A stretch of 41,860 bases of DNA from assembly GCA_013178165.1 (NCBI GenBank), contig JABLXG010000029.1, positions 1 to 41,860 of the forward strand, read 5' to 3'. The notes below the pieces were generated by a model. It saw only the letters and a program-made list of their open reading frames with translations, made no database searches and was not told the DNA's origin. Made by a program: the position numbers and the translations under genes. Source of the stretch: Anaerolineae bacterium. Lineage in GTDB: Bacteria > Chloroflexota > Anaerolineae > Aggregatilineales > Ch27. Below are positions 30,435-37,986 of this stretch, piece after piece; the first letter of the stretch is position 1, and each line of letters opens with the position of its first letter.

Positions 30435-31223
30435 CTAAGGGAGCCACTGCGCCACATCTGCGCCGTAACAAACGTCTTCCACCTGCCAGACCGCCCAGGC
30501 GTAGCCCTGATCGACCCAGATTGTCTCGGCTACCAGCGGCATCTGCACCCCGCTGAGAGTTCCCCAGCGGCGGATGGCATTGCGCCAGCCGGTGAATGGT
30601 GCGCCCGCCGCCCGCTGCCGCATCCCGAAGCATTCCGTGGGCAGGCCCGTCGCCGGGTCAAAAGTGAAGAGCAGGCTATCCTCCTCTTCACCAAAGGGGA
30701 AGTGCAGCCGCGCCGAGTTTGCGTCAACGGCTTCCCAGCGCACAGCAGGATCGGCGTAGGCGAAGGGCAGCCAGATCATCTCCGCCCACAGGCCCATGTT
30801 TGCTGCTCGATTGACTGCCGGATCGTCGTCGATAACCCGCCCCAACAGGTTGAAGTGTGACCGCCCCCGGTTGTAGTTCTCCTCCACCCGCCCGACCGGG
30901 AAGCCAAACCACGTGATCTCAATGGTATGATGGTAACCCTGCCCGACAGCGTAGTAGAAGCGGAAGCGCGCCGGGAGCCGCAGCGGGCTAAAGCGCAGGC
31001 GGATCCGGCCTGTGAGGATGGCCGTCCGGTAGCCTGGGAGCTGCCCCCCCAGGACGGTGCGCAGGTAACGTGCGACCGGGGCAGGCAGGTCAGCCGGCAG
31101 ATCGCCACTGCTGACCGCTGCTGCGGGCAATGTCACCGACGGGAAGGGACGCGGTCGGACAAGGAAGCCCAGTCCGCCCAGCCCCAGCAGCGCCAGCAAG
31201 CCGACCACAAAACCAGCCGTCAT
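30435..31223 (-). CDS. Conserved hypothetical protein (DUF6544/DUF6920-like)
   Basis: A 262-residue protein with an N-terminal membrane anchor or signal (MTAGFVVGLLALLGLGGLGF) and a beta-rich body. The segment LPAPVARYLRTVLG followed by a G-R-I-R-L strand resembles proteins of the DUF6544/DUF6920 group, whose function is unknown. AEMIWLPFAYADPAVRWEAV and LFTFDPATGLPTECFGMRQR look like paired lipoprotein-type beta strands, so lipid or hydrophobic ligand binding is possible. AAGGAG lies seven bases before ATG 31223, and a promoter is present at 31258-31286. Confidence 0.7.
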   Translation of the reverse strand: MTAGFVVGLLALLGLGGLGFLVRPRPFPSVTLPAAAVSSGDLPADLPAPVARYLRTVLGGQLPGYRTAILTGRIRLRFSPLRLPARFRFYYAVGQGYHHTIEITWFGFPVGRVEENYNRGRSHFNLLGRVIDDDPAVNRAANMGLWAEMIWLPFAYADPAVRWEAVDANSARLHFPFGEEEDSLLFTFDPATGLPTECFGMRQRAAGAPFTGWRNAIRRWGTLSGVQMPLVAETIWVDQGYAWAVWQVEDVCYGADVAQWLP

Positions 31224-31257
31224 TAATCTCTCCTTCTCTCCCTGCCATACACCTGCT

Positions 31258-31286
31258 ATTGTAGATCAGCCCGGCGGCAAGCCAAA
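31258..31286 (-). promoter_or_regulatory. Promoter TTTGGC-N17-TACAAT
   Basis: On the minus strand TTTGGC (31286-31281), 17 bases, TACAAT (31263-31258), 34 bases upstream of the start at 31223. It is divergent from the purB TACAAT box at 31329-31334. Confidence 0.55.
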
Positions 31287-31328
31287 GGAAAAGCGGGGAT
31301 GTTTCTGCCGCTGACTGCCGCCTTAGCA

Positions 31329-31334
31329 TACAAT
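31329..31334 (+). promoter_or_regulatory. -10 box TACAAT of purB
   Basis: TACAAT, 38 bases before the purB start. No clear -35 at the usual distance. Confidence 0.4.
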
Positions 31335-31372
31335 CAGGATGGAATCGGTATCGTGTGTCTGGGAGGTGCGCC

Positions 31373-32764
31373 GTGTGCCCCGATCCGCTGTTCGCCCTGT
31401 CACCGCTGGATGGCCGCTACGCCGAGGCCGTCGAGCCGCTGCGCACCTGCTTTTCTGAATTCGCCCTGATCCGTGCCCGGCTGCAGGTGGAAATCGCGTA
31501 TTTTATCGCCCTGACTACCCACCCCGATGTGACCTTTCTCCGCCCGCTGACCGAGGCTGAGACCGGCTTCCTGCATGATCTTGTGGCAGCCTTTGACGTG
31601 GTGGAAGCCGCCCGCGTTAAGCAGATCGAAGCTGTCACCCGCCATGACGTCAAGGCCGTTGAAATCTACCTGCGCGAGAAGCTGGGCGGAACATCGCTGG
31701 AGGCGCTGCGCGAGGGCATTCACTTTGGCCTGACTTCGGAGGATGTCTCCAACCTGGCCTATGGATTGCTGATCCGGCAGGGGCTGGAGACGGTGCTGCT
31801 CCCCGCGCTGGCGGAAATTGAGGCTGTGCTGGCGGCGCGGGCCGCCGCCTACGCTGCCCTACCGTTGCTGGCCCGCACGCACGGCCAGCCGGCCAGCCCG
31901 ACCACGCTGGGCAAAGAGATCGGCGTCTTTGCCGCCCGGCTGCGCGGCCAGCGGCAGGCGCTGGCCGGGCTGGTCGCCGCGTTGCCGGGCAAGCTCAATG
32001 GGGCGACGGGCAACTTCAACGCTCATGTCGCCGCCTGCCCGGACGTGGACTGGATCGCCTTCAGCCGCGATTTTGTGGCTTCCCTGGGGTTGCGCCCCAA
32101 CCTGATCACCACCCAGATCGAGCCAGGCGACGATCTGGTCGCCGTGCTGAACGCCCTGGCCCGCTGCAACCGCATCCTGCTCGACTTCTGCCAGGATGTC
32201 TGGCGCTACATCAGCGATGGTTTCTTTGTCCAGCGAGCAGTGGTGGGCGAGGTCGGCTCCTCGACCATGCCGCACAAAGTCAACCCGATTCAGTTCGAGA
32301 ACGCGGAGGGCAACCTGGAAGTGGCCGACGCCCTGCTAAGCCTGTTCGCCCGGCGGTTGCCGGTCTCCCGCCTGCAGCGCGATCTTTCCAACAGCACGCT
32401 GATGCGCAACCTGGGCGTGGCCGCCGCCCATAGTCTGCTGGCCTACCGGGGAATCCTGGCCGGGTTGGAGCGACTCGCCCCGGATGAGGCGGCCCTGCGG
32501 GCGGCGCTGGCCGCGCACCCGGAGGTGATCACCGAGGCGCTGCAGACCATCCTGCGCCGGGAAGGATTGGCCGACGCCTACGACCGGTTGAAAGCCTTCA
32601 GCCGGGGGGCGACGCTGAGCCGCGAGGCGATTGCCGCGTTTGTGGCCGATCTGGATGTGGCGGAGCCAGTGAAAGCGGAATTGCTGCGCCTGTCGCCGGA
32701 GAATTATATCGGCCTGGCGGAGGCGCTGGCCCGCCTGGCAGCGGCCCACACCCCGCCGCCGTAG
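31373..32764 (+). CDS. purB: Adenylosuccinate lyase
   Basis: A 463-residue lyase that splits adenylosuccinate to AMP and SAICAR to AICAR, both with release of fumarate. It opens with FALSPLDGRYAEAVEPL, as PurB proteins do, and has TRHDVKAVEIYLREKL with the catalytic His, LARTHGQPASPTTLGKE with a second His, and the fumarase-superfamily signature GSSTMPHKVNPIQFENAEGN with the mobile-loop serine. Length and motif order match the long E. coli-like PurB. The start is GTG 31373, six bases after GGGAGG; GTG 31355 is less likely. It converges on a purA-like gene. Confidence 0.96.
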   Translation: MCPDPLFALSPLDGRYAEAVEPLRTCFSEFALIRARLQVEIAYFIALTTHPDVTFLRPLTEAETGFLHDLVAAFDVVEAARVKQIEAVTRHDVKAVEIYLREKLGGTSLEALREGIHFGLTSEDVSNLAYGLLIRQGLETVLLPALAEIEAVLAARAAAYAALPLLARTHGQPASPTTLGKEIGVFAARLRGQRQALAGLVAALPGKLNGATGNFNAHVAACPDVDWIAFSRDFVASLGLRPNLITTQIEPGDDLVAVLNALARCNRILLDFCQDVWRYISDGFFVQRAVVGEVGSSTMPHKVNPIQFENAEGNLEVADALLSLFARRLPVSRLQRDLSNSTLMRNLGVAAAHSLLAYRGILAGLERLAPDEAALRAALAAHPEVITEALQTILRREGLADAYDRLKAFSRGATLSREAIAAFVADLDVAEPVKAELLRLSPENYIGLAEALARLAAAHTPPP

Positions 32765-32873
32765 CCCCGCAAGTGAGGCCAGGAGACCGGATCGAGACGG
32801 CGTGTCCATCTGGCGCAACCCGGTTATCGCGCCGGAATCATCCCTCCTGGCGCCGCTTTTCGCGCCAACGCCC

Positions 32874-34343
32874 TCAGCCCTCCTCCGGCAGCCAGGAGAC
32901 AATCGCGTCGCGCTGCGGCCCGGTCGTGCCAAAGAGCGGCGTCATCTCCAGCGCCCGGCTGAGGAAGGCGATGTATTGCAGGGCCGCCGGGGGCAGATCG
33001 GTGATGCGCGTGACGCCCTGGATGGCCGCGCCATCCCAGCTTGGCAGCTCGATGTAAACCGGTCGCACGCCGTTGAGATAGAGCTGATCCGGCCGGTAGC
33101 CAGCCCGGCGACCGGCCGCATCGGTGTAGTGGGTGCAGACCCGGATCGGCGTGTCGGGATAAGCGATATCCAGGTGGGTCAACACCAGGTAATTGGCTCC
33201 GCTGACGTGGCCGAAGAAGCGCAGGCAGGGCAGGTCGATGTAGGCGATGTCGCGCGGGCGGCGGGTCGTCGCCCCGTATTCATTGGCGTCCTCGCGGATG
33301 CGATCGGCCAGCGCGGCGTCCATCGCCGTCGGCAGACGGCGCCGCCCCACGCTGGAGGTGTAGGTTGCCTTGATCGTGGCCATCCGTACAGCGATCTGAG
33401 CCGGATGCACCAGTCCTTCGGTGGAGGGCAGGATGCCCCCGATCGTCGGGTCGGAGGAGGTTACATCCGGGTACACGCCGTAGCGCGGGTCCAGCCCGAC
33501 GCCCTGCGCCCCCTCGAAGATGAAGGGCACCGCCGGATCGGCCCATTGCTCCCGGATGAAGTCGTAGGCATTGCCTGCATATGGCAGCAGGATCGATCGC
33601 TGGGCGCCCAGCCGATCCAGAAAGACAAAGCGCGAACCGACGGCGACCGGCTCGCTGTTCAGCCGGGGTACTTCCATCTTGGCTATGTTGGCGTCCAGCC
33701 CGCGCACCAGCGCCGCATAGAGGTCGTAGTGGCGGCCCAGCCGATCGCGCCAGTCATCCGCTGCCAGGTCGCGGATGCGCACCGGGTGGCGTAGCAGCAC
33801 GTCGGCGTAGGCCGGGGAGATGCCGCGCCCGGTGGAGCCGCGCCCGCCTTCTGCCCACTGGCGTAGCGCGCCTTCCAGAGCGCGGTGCGTATCCAGTGAA
33901 AGGACGGCCATCTCGTCGATCACCAGCCGCGCCGGGACCTCCCCCAGCAGTCCGCGCACTTCCTGAATCTCGGCCAGCACATCGCCGGGATGGATGACCA
34001 TGCCTTTGCCCAGCACGACCGTTGCGCCGGGGAACAGCACGCCGGATGGCAGCTGGTGCAGCGCCAACCGCCGCCCCTCGACGACAACCGTATGCCCGGC
34101 GTTGGCCCCGCCGTTCCAGCGGTAAACTACGCCGCGCCCCCCGCGCCCGATCAACAGGGCGCAGACCTCATCTACCACCCGGCCCTTGCCCTCATCCCCG
34201 AACGCGCCGCCCTCGATGGCGATGCTGTTGGGGCGGACTCCGGGGGCAACGGCGGTCAGCGGGTTGACGGCCAGCGGGCGGTCGACGCCGAAGCGTTCCC
34301 CACGGGTATAGACGGCTTCCAGGAGTGCGGAGAAATCGTTCAT
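32874..34343 (-). CDS. Divergent adenylosuccinate synthetase-like protein
   Basis: A 489-residue PurA-fold protein with about 40 extra N-terminal residues. Kept: GDEGKGRVVD (P-loop with catalytic Asp), GGANAGHTVVV (catalytic His), STGRGISPAY, FEGAQGVGLDPRYG, VTSSDPT and TTGPQR. Changed: the signature QWGDEGKG is AFGDEGKG; the GIGPxYxxK motif is GISPAYADV without the Lys; the guanine-recognition TKLD is THLD; and the GxGPFPTE loop reads GRRRLPTAMD. It is also longer than the usual 430 residues. It most likely still joins aspartate to IMP or a related base, but donor or substrate choice may differ. Convergent with purB, 109 bases apart. A TACAAT box on the minus strand lies at 34421-34416. I leave the symbol open. 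Confidence 0.82.
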   Translation of the reverse strand: MNDFSALLEAVYTRGERFGVDRPLAVNPLTAVAPGVRPNSIAIEGGAFGDEGKGRVVDEVCALLIGRGGRGVVYRWNGGANAGHTVVVEGRRLALHQLPSGVLFPGATVVLGKGMVIHPGDVLAEIQEVRGLLGEVPARLVIDEMAVLSLDTHRALEGALRQWAEGGRGSTGRGISPAYADVLLRHPVRIRDLAADDWRDRLGRHYDLYAALVRGLDANIAKMEVPRLNSEPVAVGSRFVFLDRLGAQRSILLPYAGNAYDFIREQWADPAVPFIFEGAQGVGLDPRYGVYPDVTSSDPTIGGILPSTEGLVHPAQIAVRMATIKATYTSSVGRRRLPTAMDAALADRIREDANEYGATTRRPRDIAYIDLPCLRFFGHVSGANYLVLTHLDIAYPDTPIRVCTHYTDAAGRRAGYRPDQLYLNGVRPVYIELPSWDGAAIQGVTRITDLPPAALQYIAFLSRALEMTPLFGTTGPQRDAIVSWLPEEG

Positions 34344-34475
34344 GGCGATAAGCCTCATTTTGCGCCTGTGACAGGGGCGGCAGGCATGCGCCCTGCGCTC
34401 AACAGATTGGCGTCTATTGTAGCGCGGCGCTGGAGCGATCAAGCTTCTTCCGGCGGCGCTGGCATCGCAGCGGCG

Positions 34476-36224
34476 CTATGTACCGCCGGCGCGTGCGCTT
34501 TCCTTGACCCGGCGGGCCAGCATCAGGATGTCGTGGGCGCTCTGGCGGGCGGAGTCAGTCCCCGCGCCGAGCATCTCGGCCAGTTCTTCCACGCGGGTCT
34601 TTTCATCGAGCACGTCGGTACGCGTGACCGTGCGGCCGTTGACCTCCCCTTTGCTGACGCGGAAGTGCGTATCGGCAAATCCGGCCAGCTGGGCCAGGTG
34701 GGTGACGACCAGCACCTGGTGCGTTTCGGCCAGGCCCCATAGCTTCTGCCCGACCACCGCGCCGATGCGCCCGCCGATGCCCTGGTCGATCTCGTCGAAG
34801 ATCAGCGTTGGGGTGTGGTCGACTCGCCCCAGCACGCTCTTAAGGGCCAGCATGATCCGCGCTGTCTCGCCGCCGCTGGCTACCTTCTGTAGCGGGCGCA
34901 GCGGCTCGCCGGGGTTGGCCGAAAGCATGAATTCCACCCGGTCAACGCCGGTGGCGTCAAAGGCCAGCCGCTCCCGGCCCACATAGGCCCCGTTTTCCGG
35001 GTCGGGCGTCTGGGTGATGCTGACTCCGAAGCGCGCCCCTCCCATACGCAGGTCGGCCAGTTCGCGCTCGATGCTCCGCGCCAGGCGCTCGCCGGCCTGC
35101 CGCCGCCCCTCTGAGAGCCGGCCGGCCAGTTCGCCGATGCTGTGCAGGAGGTCGGTTTCCGCGGCGCGCAATTCCGCCAGCCGTTCCTCGCTGTGCTCGA
35201 TGGCGTTCAGTTCGGCGGCGGCCCGTTCGGCGTAGTCCAGGGCGGCGGCGATGGTGCCGCCATACTTGCGCTTGATGCGGTTAATCGCTTCCAGCCGTTC
35301 CTCTAGTTCGTTGATGCGGGTCGGGCTGTATTCCACGCTCTCCCGGTAGTGGCGCATAGCCTCGCCCAGTTCTTCCGCTTCCACGCTCAGGCGTTCAGCC
35401 CATTCCGCCTGTTCGGCCTGGGCGGGGTCGATGGCGGCCAGCTTGGCCAGCGCGGCGGCGGCCTGCTGGAGCAGGTCGGTGGCGGCGGGAGAATCCGGCT
35501 CCCCGCCGAGCAGGAGGGCATAGGCCCGGTCGGAAAGTTCGGCCAGCCGTTCGCTGTTGGCCAGGCGGTTGCGTTCCGCGCGGATTTCATCTTCTTCTTC
35601 CGGTGTGGGGTTGACCGCCCGGATTTCCTCAAGCTGGTAGGTCAGCAGGTCAACGCGGCGGGCTAGCTCGGCCTCATCGCGCAGCAGGGAAGCGATCTCC
35701 GCCCGGATGCCGCGCAGACGGCTGACCAGTTCGCCCAGCGCCTCGCGCGGCTCTTCCAGGTCGGCATAACGGTCAAGCAGGTAGAGGTGCTCGCGCTGGC
35801 GTAGCAGGGAAAGGTGCTCGCTCTGGCCATGAATATCGACGAGCAGGTCGCCCACCTCCCGCAGGACTTCCAGCCTGACAGTCACACCGTTGACACGGGC
35901 GGCACTGCGGCCGTTGGTGCGGATTTCGCGGGCCAGGGTGAGCACGGCGGGGTCGTCGCCCTGCAGGTCGTTCTCCGCCAGCAGCGGGGCCAGGATCGCC
36001 TGCAGCGGCGGCGGGATGATGAACACGCCTTCCACCAGGGCGCGCTCCGTCCCGGCACGGATCATGCCGGGGTCGGCCCGTTCGCCCAGCAGCAAGCTCA
36101 TGGCGTCGATGATGATCGATTTGCCTGCGCCGGTTTCGCCGGTGATCACGTTGAAATCCGGCGCGAAGGTGATCGTCAGGTCATCGATGATGGCGAAGTT
36201 TTGGATGCGTAGTTCTTCCAGCAT
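34476..36224 (-). CDS. recN: DNA repair protein RecN
   Basis: A 582-residue SMC-like ATPase for double-strand-break repair. It opens with MLEELRIQNFAIIDDLTI, followed by Walker A GETGAGKS (residues 29-36, Lys35). Long coiled-coil stretches in the middle (RLEVLREVGDLLVD; EDEIRAERNRLANSERLAEL) are split by a short hinge. The C-terminal half has the signature ASGGETARIMLALK and Walker B TLIFDEIDQGIGGR, then VTHLAQLAGFADTHFRV. Length is usual. ATG 36224 follows AGGGA. A TAGAAT box on the minus strand is at 36294-36289. No LexA box is seen in front of it, unlike recN in many bacteria. Confidence 0.96.
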   Translation of the reverse strand: MLEELRIQNFAIIDDLTITFAPDFNVITGETGAGKSIIIDAMSLLLGERADPGMIRAGTERALVEGVFIIPPPLQAILAPLLAENDLQGDDPAVLTLAREIRTNGRSAARVNGVTVRLEVLREVGDLLVDIHGQSEHLSLLRQREHLYLLDRYADLEEPREALGELVSRLRGIRAEIASLLRDEAELARRVDLLTYQLEEIRAVNPTPEEEDEIRAERNRLANSERLAELSDRAYALLLGGEPDSPAATDLLQQAAAALAKLAAIDPAQAEQAEWAERLSVEAEELGEAMRHYRESVEYSPTRINELEERLEAINRIKRKYGGTIAAALDYAERAAAELNAIEHSEERLAELRAAETDLLHSIGELAGRLSEGRRQAGERLARSIERELADLRMGGARFGVSITQTPDPENGAYVGRERLAFDATGVDRVEFMLSANPGEPLRPLQKVASGGETARIMLALKSVLGRVDHTPTLIFDEIDQGIGGRIGAVVGQKLWGLAETHQVLVVTHLAQLAGFADTHFRVSKGEVNGRTVTRTDVLDEKTRVEELAEMLGAGTDSARQSAHDILMLARRVKESARAGGT

Positions 36225-36400
36225 GATTGTCCCTGCGTGCGGCGGCACGCCTGTCAACGCAAATCTGTTCTAAAGTCAACCCGCCCCGATTCTACACCTT
36301 CCCCGCCGATTCGTCGTTAGGGTGGCCGGTGGAAAAAGAGGCCGGAGGCCAGGCACACGGGAAGCCGGAGAAATCGCTGGCTTTCCCGCCTGCGCGCGGT

Positions 36401-36430
36401 TTGACAGAAGAGGCCGCTGCTGTGTACCAT
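36401..36430 (+). promoter_or_regulatory. Promoter TTGACA-N18-TACCAT
   Basis: A perfect -35 TTGACA (36401-36406) and a -10 TACCAT (36425-36430) with 18 bases between, 34 bases ahead of the Yip1-type gene; it probably drives the four-gene ABC cluster to 41346. Confidence 0.7.
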
Positions 36431-36464
36431 CGAAAGCGTACTCAAGCGTCTGCCAGGCGCCCAC

Positions 36465-37250
36465 ATGACCTTACCCGGAACCCCTGACCCGATCCACAAC
36501 AACTTCACTGCTGGCGCACGCACGCCCCGCACTTACGCGGATTACCGCAGCGCCCGGCGGCGAAGCGTATGGCAGCAGATCGGCGCTGTCTTGCTCAGCC
36601 CTGGTGCGTTCTTCCGGGCGCTCCCACCCCTGGGCAAGACACGCCAGTGGCTCTGGGTGGCCCTGCTCATCCTGTTGCTGACGGGCGTCAGCGCCGTGCA
36701 GCAGCAGGGTGGCGCGGCCACAGCGGAAAGCGGGCCGGTTGCCGTGCCCGGCGCGGTCGAACTCAGCGGTGATACCGGCGGCGCGGATGTCTCCGCCCGC
36801 TGGACCGCCGCCCTGATCGCCGCCAGCGGCTTGATCGTGACCTGGCTGCTGCAGGCGCTTATCCTGGGGGAAGCGTCTTTGCTAGCCGGTAGTGCCCCGT
36901 CCTTCAGCCAGAATCTGCATATTGTCATCTGGGCCAGTGTGCCGCTGGGGCTGATGGCTGCGCTGCAGATCATCTACATGCTGGCCGGGGGCACGATCGG
37001 CCAGCCCGGTCTGGCCGGTCTGGTGGCGGTGCTGCCGGGCTACGCCGACCTGCCGGCGCTGCTGCGGGCCATCCTGACGGCGCTGGCGGCGCGCCTGACG
37101 CTATTCTGGCTGTGGGGGCTGGCCCTGACCTACCTGGGCCTGCGTCACGCCCTGGGTGTGCCGCGCTGGGCTGCCGCCGTGAGCGTCGGTTTGTGGGTGG
37201 GGCTGGCCATCCTGGCGCCGGTAGTTATGGGCGCGTTGACCGGCGGGTGA
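36465..37250 (+). CDS. Yip1-domain membrane protein
   Basis: A 261-residue membrane protein with about five hydrophobic segments (LWVALLILLLTGVSAV, AALIAASGLIVTWLLQALI, IVIWASVPLGLMAALQIIYM, LTLFWLWGLALTYLGL, AAAVSVGLWVGLAILAPVVM). The order (LLSPGAFFRAL near the N-terminus, a proline before the third helix, then a glycine-rich final helix) matches Yip1-domain proteins, frequently found next to ABC exporters in Chloroflexota. The role is unknown, perhaps assisting assembly or energising of the exporter. Four bases separate its stop from the ATPase start, so it is in the same operon. Confidence 0.8.
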   Translation: MTLPGTPDPIHNNFTAGARTPRTYADYRSARRRSVWQQIGAVLLSPGAFFRALPPLGKTRQWLWVALLILLLTGVSAVQQQGGAATAESGPVAVPGAVELSGDTGGADVSARWTAALIAASGLIVTWLLQALILGEASLLAGSAPSFSQNLHIVIWASVPLGLMAALQIIYMLAGGTIGQPGLAGLVAVLPGYADLPALLRAILTALAARLTLFWLWGLALTYLGLRHALGVPRWAAAVSVGLWVGLAILAPVVMGALTGG

Positions 37251-37254
37251 GCGC

Positions 37255-37986
37255 ATGGCCGAGCAGGAAGCCGCTAGGCCGATCATCATCGCCTGCCGTA
37301 ACGTGCAGAAGACTTTCTACCTGGGCGAACGAGCTGTCCCGGCCATCAAACGGGTCAGCCTGGCGATTCGGGCCGGGGAGTTTGTGGGCATCATGGGACC
37401 CAGTGGTTCCGGCAAGAGCACGCTGCTCCACCTGCTGGGCGGCCTGGATCGAGCCACCGCCGGGACGATCCGGGTGGCCGGGCGGCGGCTGGAGGACCTG
37501 AGCAGCGATGAACTGGCGCGCTTCCGGCGGGAGACGATCGGTTTTGTCTTCCAGACCTTTCACCTGGTGCCGTCCATGACCGCGCTGGATAATGTCGCCC
37601 TGCCGGGCGTCTTTGCCGGGATGCCGCGTGACGCCCGCGAGGAGCGAGCCTGGCGGCTGCTGCGGGCGATGGGCCTCACCCACCGCGCCGATCACCGGCC
37701 GGGGCAACTTTCCGGCGGGCAGCAGCAGCGCGTGGCCATCGCGCGGGCGCTGTTCAACGATCCGCCGATCGTGCTGGCTGACGAACCAACCGGCGCGCTG
37801 GACAGCCGCACCGGGCGGCGGGTTATGGGCCTGCTGCGCCATCTGTGCGATCGGTGGGGCAAAACCATCCTGGTGGTGACGCACGACCCGGTTGTGGCCG
37901 GGCACGCTGATCGTATACTGAGTTTGCAGGATGGCTACCTGATCGGCGACCACGCCCCTGAAACGGCGGAAGAGTCCGATGCGTAA
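37255..37986 (+). CDS. ABC transporter ATP-binding protein (MacB/LolD type)
   Basis: A 243-residue ATPase. Walker A is GPSGSGKS (residues 48-55, Lys54); Q-loop FVFQTFHLVPSMTALDNV; signature LSGGQQQR (152-159); Walker B IVLADEPTGALDS; switch His210 in VVTHD. FHLVPSMTALDNVALP is the usual MacB/LolD/FtsE subgroup sequence, so it should drive a mechanotransmission permease (40054-41346). Its last eight bases overlap the start of the CARDB surface protein, so translation is coupled. Confidence 0.95.
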   Translation: MAEQEAARPIIIACRNVQKTFYLGERAVPAIKRVSLAIRAGEFVGIMGPSGSGKSTLLHLLGGLDRATAGTIRVAGRRLEDLSSDELARFRRETIGFVFQTFHLVPSMTALDNVALPGVFAGMPRDAREERAWRLLRAMGLTHRADHRPGQLSGGQQQRVAIARALFNDPPIVLADEPTGALDSRTGRRVMGLLRHLCDRWGKTILVVTHDPVVAGHADRILSLQDGYLIGDHAPETAEESDA

